From Vanrija pseudolonga (Eukaryota; Basidiomycota; Tremellomycetes; Trichosporonales; Trichosporonaceae), in contig NC_085853.1 in assembly GCF_020906515.1 (NCBI RefSeq), positions 186,001 to 250,000 on the forward strand: a stretch of 64,000 nt of DNA, given 5' to 3'. The notes below the pieces were generated by a model that worked only from the letters and a program-made list of their open reading frames with translations, was not told the origin of the DNA and did no database searches. Positions 1 through 12,039 of this stretch are shown piece after piece. Both the position numbers and the translations under genes were made by a program. Every line of letters begins with the position of its first letter. Position 1 is the stretch's first letter.

Positions 1-69
1 AGCGAGGCCGAGACCGAGGCCGAAGAGAAGACAGAAGAGGCAGAAGAGACAGAAGAGGCCGGCGAGTAG
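1..69 (+). CDS. C-terminal end of an unidentified gene (partial, acidic tail)
   Basis: The first 69 bases read in frame 1 as 22 codons plus a TAG stop, giving a tail made almost only of Glu, Ala and Thr (SEAETEAEEKTEEAEE...AGE). The frame enters from outside the window, so this is the 3' end of a gene lying to the left, convergent with the O-methyltransferase. Acidic E/A/T tails occur in chaperones, ribosomal and chromatin proteins. Nothing here allows a functional call. The coding reading rests only on the uninterrupted frame, the strong compositional bias and the stop. Confidence 0.5.
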   Translation, partial: SEAETEAEEKTEEAEETEEAGE

Positions 70-193
70 TCTCGTCGTCAGCCAGAAGAGGCCGCTGCGT
101 GGCGGCCAAGTGGCACAGACGGCCGCGCGCAGCGGCCTCGCTCCACATAGACACCACTTCATGTTGTATGTACTTCCTTCCTTTGACGCCGCG

Positions 194-1490
194 CTAGTTC
201 TTGTACACGATCGCAAAGCCGTCCCAGTTCTTGTCGCCGACGGTCTGGATGGCGGCCGACAGCACCGTCTTGCCGGCGTCGGCTTGGATCCAGTCGAAGA
301 TCTTGCGGAGGCCAGTGGCGTCGGAGGGGACTTCAGCGCCGTCCGGCACGGCGATGCTGGGGGAGTCAGCGGCGTCCTATCGATGTCGGCGTCGACGCGG
401 TCGTCAAAGACACCATCACGACCACGCCACTCACCGCCCGCCCCGGATCGCATTGTCAAAGACAATAACCCCGCCGCTCTTGGTCAGCCGAAGCGCCTCG
501 ACAAAGTAATCAAAGTACGCCTCCTTGTCCGCGTCGACAAACACGACGTCGTACCCCGGGTCGATTTCCCCAGGGGGCGCGGCAAACGGCCCCGCGGGGT
601 CGCGGAGGATGTCGAGCGCCGGCCCGACATGCACCGTCGGGAAGGGGAACAGGTCGAGGTCGAGGAAGTTGGCCTGGGCGACCTTTGCGTGTTGGGGCGA
701 GTACTCGATCGTGTCGATCTGGCCGGTGCGCGGGAGGGCTTTGGCGAAGAAGGCGGTCGAGTAGCTGCGAGCGCGAGCGAGCGTCAGCGAGCGAGCCAGC
801 ATGCCTTGTCAGTCGCGAGTGAGCGAGAGAGAGAGCGAGCGTCGTCGAGACGGCTGCAATCGACAGCCAGTTCCACCCTCGCGTTCTCGCGCACTCGCTG
901 CGCTCGTGCCCTCGAGCAGACTCACCCCCCCAACGTCCCAATCTCCAGCACGCGCTCAGCCTTGACAGCCTTAGTCAACACGGCGAGAAACTGGCCCAGC
1001 TGCGGCGTGACAGCAATCTTGGGCAGCCCGGCCTCGTCGGCGCGCGCAAGGCCACGGAGGAGGGCAGGGTCGGACGCGTAGTCGGGGTGTGCTAGCTTGG
1101 AGGTGAGGTACGCGTCGACGCCGGCGGCTGTGAGGTCTGCGGGCGGGTGTCAGCTTGCGCTGCTCGGCCTGGGCTGAGCGCCGCGCGGCGAGCACTGCGT
1201 GCCGTGCCCTCTGCTCGCTCGCGCTCGCCGCACTCACGCGGCTCGTCTCCCGCTTGCTCCTTGCTCAGCGGCACGTCCAGCCGCGTGCCGATCTGCCGGT
1301 GCTGCACGCTGCCGTCCGCGTTGAGCGTGTACTGGGTCACTCCGCGCGGGTCTGGGGTATCAGAGCGGCGGGTGAGCGACGTGGCGAAAGCGCGCTGCTG
1401 GGGGTGATGGTGTGCGCGGGCGACGCGCAAAGGGGGGCGTAGGAGGAGGAGGGACCTACCAGCGGCGGACACTGCGCGAGGGGCTGTCAT
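194..1490 (-). CDS. SAM-dependent O-methyltransferase (catechol/caffeoyl-CoA OMT type)
   Basis: This is a class I SAM-dependent methyltransferase of the small-molecule O-methyltransferase family (PF01596). Visible motifs are motif I (RVLEIGTLGG then YSTAFFA), the acidic ribose-binding strand after TIEYSP, the metal-binding stretch VVFVDADKEAY, and GGVIVFDNAIRGG near the end. The C-terminus DGFAIVYKN is typical. Exons run about 1490-1238, 1136-926, 764-435 and 356-194, giving about 318 residues. Residues after the start are Arg-rich and Leu-rich and end in RAFATS, a good mitochondrial presequence. A weak in-frame intron (1352-1459) would remove this segment and leave 282 residues. The other introns (101-161 nt, GCGAGC-rich) are longer than most in this window. 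Methyl acceptor unknown. Confidence 0.85.
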
Positions 1491-2104
1491 CGTCGTAAGT
1501 CGTAAGGGTTGGGTTATTGGTGTCGTCGTCGTCGGCGGGGTGGGCTTGCCTTGCCTTATGTACTGCCTCGCGCTTGCAGTGTCCGCCGCAGTAGCAGTAT
1601 CGTCGTTGGTGAGACTCTGACGTGCTGATGAGTCGCTCGCAGTGACGATGACGTCCGGCGGCGGCGACCTCGCCGGGTGCCGGCCGAGCCGATGGGCGGC
1701 TGCGGTCGGTCGGGCTTTTCCGAGCCAAAGTGACGACGGCACGTTGTTGTTTTGATGTCTCGTCGGCCGACGAGCTGTGGCTACAGCTGTTGTAGGCACG
1801 TCGCAGCACGTCGCAGCCGAGGCCAAGCCAGCTCGGCGCCTACTGCACCAGTACTCCCCTCACAGCCCCATGTTCCACTCGCCGCTGCGCCGCTCGTGCG
1901 TCCGCACCCGCACTCCCCTCGCGGCTCCGCCGCTCGTGCTCTCCAACCTTGCTCACTCGCGCCTCGCGGCTCCGCCGCTTCGCCGCGCCGCTCGTTCGAC
2001 ACACATGCACCATACAAATACACACATCTATCTCGCAGCTGCGCCGTTCGTGCCCACTCTCCTCGCTCGCTCGCCGCTCCGCGGCTCGCTCACTCACACA
2101 TCTA
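1491..2104. other. Intergenic: O-methyltransferase upstream region and Mg2+ channel 3' flank
   Basis: No convincing gene. The part from about 1850 to 2100 is a degenerate GC-rich array of phrases like CGCGGCTCCGCCGCTCGTGC mixed with CACTCGC motifs. Open frames across it on both strands have only Arg/Ser/Ala composition, so I treat them as artefacts. The part from 1491 to about 1840 should hold the O-methyltransferase promoter. No TATA box is apparent. Confidence 0.5.
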
Positions 2105-4529
2105 TTACCGCACAAAGCACTTGTACGTGCCCCACGCGCCGAGGATGGCAAACAATGCCAGACAGCCCAGGATGGACCCAAACCACACGTACCCCTCCTC
2201 AATGTCCTGTCCAGGGACGTGGACGTTCATACCCCACAGACCCGTGACCAGGTTCATCGGGATGAGCACGGTACCCAGCGCCGTGAGCTTGGACAGCACG
2301 TCGTTGATCTGGTTGTTGGCGTCGGTCATCTCGATCGAGATCTGCGCGAGGTAGTTTGAGTGCGAGCGCGAGAGAATCTTCTCGTAGTGGTTCAAGTTGG
2401 ACGTCATGGTGATCAAGTGGTCCTGGATATCGGAGAGATACAGGCCAATATCGGATTTGGGCGCGACGAGCCAGTTCTCGTTGCATCGCTTGGCGAGTCC
2501 CTTGACGACATCGGCCTTGGAGCCCATGAGACGAAGCAGGCCCATGACCTTTTTGCGGCACGTGCCGATGCGCCGCAGCATGTCCGTCTGCTCGGCCTCC
2601 TTGAGGATGAGCACGAGCTCGTCGATAGAGTCGACCTCGTACTCGATCGACTGGATGAGCGGGCCGAACGCGTCGGTAATGTCGTCGATGAGCGCGTACG
2701 AGATCCAGTCGGACGTGACAGAGATGTAGTCCTTGAGGTGCTTGATGCGGCGGCGCACGTTCTGCGGGTGTGGCGTGGCGCGGAAGTGGAACGACAGCGT
2801 GCCCTCGCGGAACACGATGATGTACATGTTGAGCGGCTCGAGGTAGGTCTGCGAGTACGGGTCCTGGTCGAACGAGCGGAAACACACGAGGTAGTAGTTG
2901 CGGAACAGTTCAATCTTTTCGCGCGTTTCCTCGAGCAGAATGTCTTCAGTTGTGAGGGGGTGGATGCCGAAGACTTTTGACAACATGCGCATCTCGTCGT
3001 CGGTGGGCGACAGCACGTCCAGCCACCAGGTGAACGCCTCGGGGTCCTCCTCGGCGGTGACAGCCGGGCCCCCAGGTCCACCAGGGTACGGCGGCGCGGC
3101 ACCCTTGTTGGCATTGGCGAGGGCCAAGCTGTGGATGTTTGGGGGGTTCTTTGGCGCATGCAAGCTCAGCAGGCTCGGCTCGTTTGTCGGCGTGCCAGCG
3201 GCAGACTTGGGCGCAGTCTGGTTTGTGTCGTTGCGCGACATGGGAGCGCCGGCCGCCCCATTCCGCCCCTTGAACAGGTCCTCAAACGACTGGCCATCAG
3301 CCGGCAGCTCGGCGAGCGTGCGCGCGTGGATCGTAACGGGTAGCGCGTTCGAGTAGAACGAGAAGCGGTACGGGCGGTCATGACCCGGCGGTGCGTCAGA
3401 GTACGACACAAAGGGTGGCGGCTGCTCCGCGGGGGGCTGCTTGCCCTGTCTCGGCGCCTTGAGCACGCCGCCCACGGCGTCGTCCTCGCCACCACCGCCA
3501 AAGCTTTCGAACAGCGCGAGCTTGCCGCCACGACGGGCTGCCTGGTTCTGCGACGACGCCTTGCGTGCGCGACGGCGGTGGAAGTTGGTCTGCGCAGGCG
3601 ACTCGGCGTCCTCCTTGGGAGAAAAGGCGCCCGCATCCGGGTCCGTGTCGTCGCCAAATGCGCTCGCCGTCATTGTGCGCTCGAGCTCGTGCGGCTTGGG
3701 TAACACGTTCTCGGTGCTACCGTCGCGGTGTGCCGTGCTGCTCGCCGAGCCTGACGAGTCGTGTCGGTCTCCATGAGACGACTGCCTCACAACCGCCGTG
3801 CTCCGGCGGCGTGTGAGCCCCGTCGTAGCGCCCCCGTCACCGTCCTCAGCGGCAATCGCCGCCCGCTCCGTGTCGGCAAACTCCTCCATGGGCGCAAAGT
3901 CAAAGTGGCTGCGGATGCCTCCGGGCGATGCGGCAAAGTGGTGGTCCGGATGGTCGGGGTATCGCCTCTCACGGTCCGAGTCGGTATCGCGCCCCCGCTT
4001 CGACTGATATGTGCTCACGCTGTCGGCTGAGTCGAGCGGAGGCACACCGCCATGCTCGCGCCCGTAGTGCCCCCCAAAGTGGCCGTCGTCGCTGCCTTCG
4101 TGGTCCTGGTGGCGGGCGCGGTCCATCTCGCGCTCCTCCGCGTCGCTGAGCATGCCGAATGGCGTCTCCTCGATCGGGGAGGTAGAGTACCCGCCTCGGG
4201 CGGCGCGCATGATTGCCGGCGAACCCTCGACTACGGATCCAGAGCGTACCCTTGCTATAGGTGTGTGTGAGCCACACATGTCACACGACCAACAAGCCAC
4301 CAAGCTACCTACACATGCTCATGGCCGAGTCAATGTCCTGCTGCATCTGCCGCTGCACGTCAATGTTGTCGCGGTAGCTCGTGCCGCTGCTTCCGCGGTG
4401 TGCGGAACCGCCAAGCGCGTTGACCGGCGAGCGGGACGACGAGGTGTTCGACATGGCGCGCGGGTGGGTCGGCGAGCCGACGTCGACCTGGATCTGGCGC
4501 GGCGAGGTGGGTTGCTGCGTTGGTGACAT
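2105..4529 (-). CDS. CorA/ALR/MNR2-type magnesium channel
   Basis: Predicted CorA-family divalent cation channel of the fungal ALR1/MNR2 branch, which moves Mg2+ across the plasma or vacuolar membrane. The model joins a short exon (4529-4313) to a long one (4254-2105), about 788 residues. The first 450 residues are a long, polar, probably disordered cytoplasmic region. The conserved part begins at the segment with WWLDVLSPTDDEM and carries the long helices of the CorA funnel. Two membrane helices lie at the extreme C-terminus, with the diagnostic GMN signature in LVTGLWGMNVHV after the first. The 58-nt intron joins ...DSAMSM to RVRSGSVVEG in frame. Without the first exon the protein would begin at an unlikely Cys-rich Met at 4303. 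Whether it is the ALR or the MNR2 form cannot be told. Confidence 0.9.
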
Positions 4530-5067
4530 TTTATACGGTGAGATGGGTTAAGGGGATATGGGCCGTAGAAGGTGGTGTGGAGTGGGAGGGACCACAAGAA
4601 TTGGCGCTGGGAGTTGGTTCACGCAGCGGCCAGGTCCATCGAGTGTAAGAAGAGCTCTAGGGTCGTCGCTGTGGATGTGAATGAGGCGATATGCGATATG
4701 CTATGATTATGATATTGTGACGATTCTATCGAATGAGAGAGATTGTGTAGATGGAGTGAAGAGACCTGTCCAGTGGTGGCAAGTGGTCGTCGCCGAGTGC
4801 TCGCTCGCTCGCTTCGAGGCTGGAGGATTTGCGGATCGCGGAATGCACCTTGCTGCCTGAATTTAATGGCAGTCAGCCCGGCACGTGCAACCACTCTGCA
4901 TCTATTCCCGAAGCCGCATTGGTCGAGGCCCGACACCTCAATGTGCTACATTTAGACTCTCACTCGCCCCCCGAATGCGAATGCAATCAATGCCATGCTT
5001 GGTTGGGTTTACAACAGTTGATACAACAACTTCGTGGCGCCTATGCACACGATTCCCTCTATTCCCT
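4530..5067. other. Intergenic: 5' flank of the Mg2+ channel gene, 3' flank of DDX41
   Basis: No gene seen. The stretch near 4670-4745 is unusually AT-rich for this window (ATATGCGATATGCTATGATTA-like). A CCAAT motif in minus orientation (ATTGG at 4917-4921) sits about 390 bases upstream of the channel start. Short open frames here do not resemble proteins. Confidence 0.45.
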
Positions 5068-7081
<2,014 letters not shown>

Positions 7082-7599
7082 GGTTGGGACGCCGAGATGC
7101 GAGATGCGAGTTGAACGAAGAGGTCGAGTGACGAAATGTCTGAAATCTCCACAGTGATCGAGATGGTTGATAACACTGGGTGGCAAAGAGGGCGCCACGT
7201 GGCTATGACCGCAAACGCCGAAAGGACGGCTGGGTGGCGGGCCGCCTGGCAGCTGCAGTCAGTGCCTGTGTGGTCCTCGATGACTGACTGACACACACGC
7301 TACATCACCACCAACCCACTCGCTACACAACAACATTACACACTCGCATCAACCAACCTTCCTAAAGCTCTCACTCTGGTACACTTGACTGGCACATTCA
7401 GCGGCGTCAACTGTACACTCTTGACAGCGCAATCTCTGTTTAAACTGTGAGTAGCGGTCCCGCGCCGAGCTCAATCAACGTCGCCTCGTGCGCCGTCCCA
7501 CACACTCGCTGACCACCTTCATTTACGCCACTCAGTGCGTTGGCCTAGCTCCATTCCACAACAATCGCAAGAGCACTACAAGACTACCCTATTGGAACG
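7082..7599. promoter_or_regulatory. Divergent promoter region between DDX41 and CRM1
   Basis: This 518-base stretch separates two divergent housekeeping starts, so it must hold both promoters. It has no TATA box. On the plus strand it is rich in CACA/CAACC phrases from about 7285 to 7480, typical of fungal 5' leaders. No open frame of interest. Confidence 0.55.
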
Positions 7600-10500
7600 A
7601 TGGACGTGAGTTGCACGCGATCACTCGGCCAACCGGCGCCATTGCCGAGTGGCTCGTGGCTAGTGCTGCTAGGTGGCTAGAATGCTGACATGTCGCGCGC
7701 CCAGGCTGTCCTCGACTTCTCCAAGGATGTCGACGTCAAGTGAGTTTGTGCTGGCGGCGTGTCCTTAGTGGTGACTAACATGACTCTTCAGCCTGCTTGA
7801 TCAGGTTGTGCAGACCTTCTACACTGGCGTCGGCGCGCAGGTGAGCACCCGTTTCAAGGACGCCACGTGCCTTCGTCATCCAGACACTGATACCCGTGTT
7901 CAGCAACAGCAGGCCCAGCAGGTCCTCACCCAGTTCCAGGAGAACCCAGATGCATGGCAGCGCGTTCCTGCCATCCTCGAGACCTCGAGCAACCTGAACA
8001 CCAAGGTGGGTGCGGGGAAGGCGCCCCGTGCGAAGCTTGAATCCCGCTGATCTCCGGCTCCACAGTACATCGGTCTTCAGATCCTCGAGAAGCTCATTCA
8101 GACGCGCTGGAAGGCTCTGCCTGCCGAGCAGCAGCAGGGCATCCGCAACTTTATCGTCCAGGTCACTGTCGACACGTCCAGTGATGAGACGCGTATGCGC
8201 AGGGAGAAGAGCTATCTCAACAAGCTCAACCTCGTCCTCGTCCAGGTATGAGACCTACGAGGTGCCCCGATCCCGCTAACATCCATCAGATCCTGAAGCA
8301 GGCCTGGCCCAAGGACTGGCCCTCGTTCATCCCCGAGATCACGGCGTCGTCGCGCACCAACCTCTCCCTGTGTGAGAACAACATGGTCATCCTTAAGCTG
8401 TTGTCAGAAGAGATCTTCGACTTCTCCGCCGAGCAGATGACCCAGGCCAAGACGAAGGCCCTCAAGCAGACGATGTGCGGCGAGTTTGGCGACATCTTCA
8501 CCTTGTGTAACGAGGTCCTCGAAAAGGCCAACAAGCCCAGCCTGATCAAGGCCACGCTGGAAACACTACTCCGCTTCCTCAACTGGATCCCGCTCGGCTA
8601 CATCTTCGAGACGCAGATCATCGACTTCCTTGTCACCCGCTTCTTGGAGGTCCCCGAGTTCCGCAACGTCACCCTCAAGTGTCTCTCGGAGATTGGTGGT
8701 CTCAACGTCGGCCCAGAGTACAACTCCAAGTTTGTCATCCTCTTCCAGCTTGTCATGACCAGCATCAACCGCATGGTTCCCCCCAGCACCGATCTTGCGG
8801 CCGCGTACGCCTCATCAGATGACGAGGACCAGCAGCTCATCAAGAACCTCGCCCTCTTCCTTACCAACTTCCTCCACTCCCATCTCAGCCTGATCGAGAC
8901 GCCCGAATCCAACGAGCTTCTCATCAACGCCCACCTCTACCTCATCAAGATCTCCACGGTCGATGACCGTGAGGTCTTCAAAATCTGTCTCGAGTACTGG
9001 GCCAAGCTTGTCGCCGAGCTCTACGAGGAGATCCAGCAGCTCCCCATGGGCGACATCAACCCCCTCATGAACCTCAACCTCGGCGGCCTTGGTGGCGGCC
9101 TCAACGGCCCCCAGAGCCTCGCCTTGAGTGGCGTCCCATTGCGGAAGAACGCCTACGCCGAGATTCTGTCCAACCTGCGACTCGTCATGATCGAGAAGAT
9201 GGTCAAGCCCGAGGAGGTCTTGATCGTGGAGAACGACGAGGGAGAGATTGTCCGCGAGTTCATGAAGGAGAGCGACACCATTGTGCTCTACAAGAGCATG
9301 CGCGAGGTTCTTGTCTACCTCACCCACTTGGACGTTGCCGACACGGAGCAGATCATGACCGACAAGCTCGCCAAGCAGATTGACGGTTCCGAGTGGTCGT
9401 GGAACAACCTCAACACCTTGTGCTGGGCTATTGGCTCAATATCCGGTGCTATGAACGAGGAAACGGAGAAGCGTTTCCTCGTCACCGTCATCAAGGACCT
9501 CCTTGGCCTTACGGAGATGAAGCGCGGCAAGGACAACAAGGCTGTCTGTGCCTCGGACATCATGTACATTGTCGGCCAGTACCCTCGTTTCCTCAAGGCG
9601 CACTGGAAGTTCCTCAAGACGGTCGTCAACAAGCTCTTCGAGTTCATGCACGAGACCCACGAGGGTGTGCAGGACATGGCCTGCGACACGTTCATCAAGA
9701 TTGCCCAAAAGTGCCGTCGCCACTTTGTCTTACAGCAGGCTGGCGAGCACGAGCCGTTCATTGACGAGATCCTCCGCACGCTCCACCGCATCACCGTCGA
9801 CCTCCAGCCCCAGCAGGTCCACACCTTCTACGAGGCCGTTGGCTACATGATCTCGGCTCAGCCCAACAAGCCGACCCAGGAGAGGCTGATTGAGAAGCTC
9901 ATGGAGCTGCCCAACAACGCGTGGGACAACCTCATGCAGCAGGCCGCCAGCAACGTCGACGTCCTGAGCAACACTGAGAACGTCAAGATCATGTCCAACA
10001 TTCTCAAGACCAACGTCTCGGCATGTACGTCGATTGGCTCCTTCTTCCTTCCCCAGCTGGGCCGCATCTGGCTCGACATGCTTGGCCTCTACAAGGCTGT
10101 CAGCGGCATCATCAGCGAGCAGGTCGCCACCCAGGGTCTCATTGCCACCAAGACCCCCAAGGTCCGCTCATTGAGGACAATCAAGAAGGAGATCCTCAAG
10201 CTTGTCGAGACGTACGTCAAGAAGGCCGAGGACCTCGAGGGTGTCAACCAGAACCTCATCCCCGGTCTCCTTGACGCCATTCTCGGCGACTACAACCGCA
10301 ACGTGCCTGCTGCCCGCGACGCCGAGGTGCTCAACGTCATGGCCACCATTGTGTCCAAGCTCGGCTCGCTCCTTATCCCTCAGATCTCGCCCATTCTTGA
10401 CGCCGTGTTCGAGCCAACGCTCGACATGATCAACAAGGACTTCTCCGAGTACCCCGAGCACCGTGTTGGTTTCTTCAAGCTTCTCCGCGCGATCAACCTT

Positions 10501-11160
10501 ACCTGCTTCCCTGCCCTGCTCGACTTGCCGCCTGCGCAGTTCAAGCTCGTCATGGACTCGGTCGTCTGGGCCTTCAAGCACACGATGCGTGACATTGCCG
10601 ACATGGGCTTAAGCATTGCCTTTGAGATTGTTAACAACTTTGCTTCGTCTTCAGCCGAGATCTCTGGTCAGTTCTATCAGCAGTACCTCCTCAGCCTCCT
10701 CGGCGACGTCTTCTACGTCCTCACCGATGCCGACCACAAGAGCGGCTTCAAGATGCAGACGATCCTGCTGGCCCGTCTCATCTCTCTGGTCGAGACCAAC
10801 CAGGTCCAGGCACCATTGTACGACTCGTCGCAGGTGTCGGACCCCAACACGTCCAACGCCGTGTTCCTCAAGCAGTACATTGCCAACCTGCTGTCGAACG
10901 CGTTCTCGCACGTGCAGCCCTCGCAGATCAACGCCTTTGTCAACCTCATGTTTGACCACTCTTCAGACCCCGTCAAGTTCAAGTTTACTCTTCGCGACTT
11001 CCTCATCTCGCTCAAGGAGTTCTCTGGTGACAATGCCGAGCTCTACATTGACGAGAAGGAGGCCGAGGCCGAGCGCAAGGCTGTCGAGGAGCGCCAGGCT
11101 GCCATTCGTGTGCCTGGTATGCTCAAGCCTTCGCAGATCGACGACGATGCCGAGCTGTAA
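7600..11160 (+). CDS. CRM1: Exportin-1 (CRM1), nuclear export receptor
   Basis: Karyopherin-beta that, with Ran-GTP, exports leucine-rich NES cargo through the nuclear pore. Six exons (7600-7605, 7705-7739, 7792-7840, 7904-8005, 8066-8245, 8290-11160) close in frame at 1080 residues, the expected family length. The N-terminus gives [10 protein letters not shown] then [10 protein letters not shown]. The NES-groove region is nearly identical to other CRM1 proteins ([46 protein letters not shown]). At the position where leptomycin B-sensitive species have Cys, this protein has Thr532 (codon 9511-9513), as S. cerevisiae does. The C-terminus is acidic (IDDDAEL). The first coding exon has only two codons. 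The five introns are 44-99 nt and all lie in the first 230 codons. Confidence 0.97.
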
Positions 11161-12039
11161 AACGCGGCCACCACATACGGTACACACACTACTACAGAAG
11201 TGTCAGTGTCGGGGGGCGCGCGCGCTGTGTTGATCAATTTGCATAATGCTCTCTGGTGGGTGTGAGAGCTGTTGACGTGTCTGCATCATAGGGTCCTGAG
11301 AGAGAGTTACATGTATACCCGTTATGTCTTCCCAGTCGAGAAACGTGGGAGGGGACAATGACGTGAATTGACTGACTATGCTATTAGGGGCTAGTTTGTA
11401 ATCGCACCCTAATAGTTTGTATTATCACGATTCCGGGGTCTTGTTTAGTTTTGCGGGGTCAAAAGTGGCTGGCTGGTTAAAGGGATCGACGTTTCAAACC
11501 CCAACAAGGCCGAGCTGACTCCAATTCAAAGCAAGCAAGCAGCAGCCGCAGCACCACGAACGCGTCACACACCACAATCAACTACGACGACGACAGGAGC
11601 AGCACAGCACGCACTCGCAACTCGCCTCCTCCGACGACATCGCATTGCAGCCACCACAGCCCTCACACCCTCACACCCTTTGTACTTCTTCTACCTCGAG
11701 CCACCACGCACACTCCACACAGCAGGCCCCACCCCATACCGCACGGCGCGTCCCAACACCAGAGGAGCCGCTGCTGTCCCTTCCCTGCCCACACACTTGA
11801 CTTGACCCCTTCGCACCAAACCAACTCCGACACCTCCTCGTAGATCGACATTTCGCACTAGCGATAGCGACAACACCTCTGACCCCAGTCACGCCGCCGG
11901 GGACCCGCTGTATCAGCTGCTGCTGCCGCCTGTAGCTGCTTGTCTCTAGCAGCGTCGTCGCGCTCGCGCACAACAACAACACTCACGCAGCGTCCAGCCG
12001 CCTCCTTTCGCCCACGCCCATCGCAACCAAGCGGCGGCC
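11161..12039. other. Intergenic: CRM1 3' flank and long leader of the C2-domain gene
   Basis: No gene seen. The left third is AT-richer than average and holds an inverted repeat (arms 11381-11389 and 11407-11415, CTATTAGGG/CCCTAATAG, 17-base loop) about 220 bases after the CRM1 stop. From about 11520 onward the plus strand is CA-rich with CCACCACA and CACTCGCAACTCG phrases, consistent with a long 5' leader of the next gene. Open frames on the minus strand here are compositional artefacts. Confidence 0.45.
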
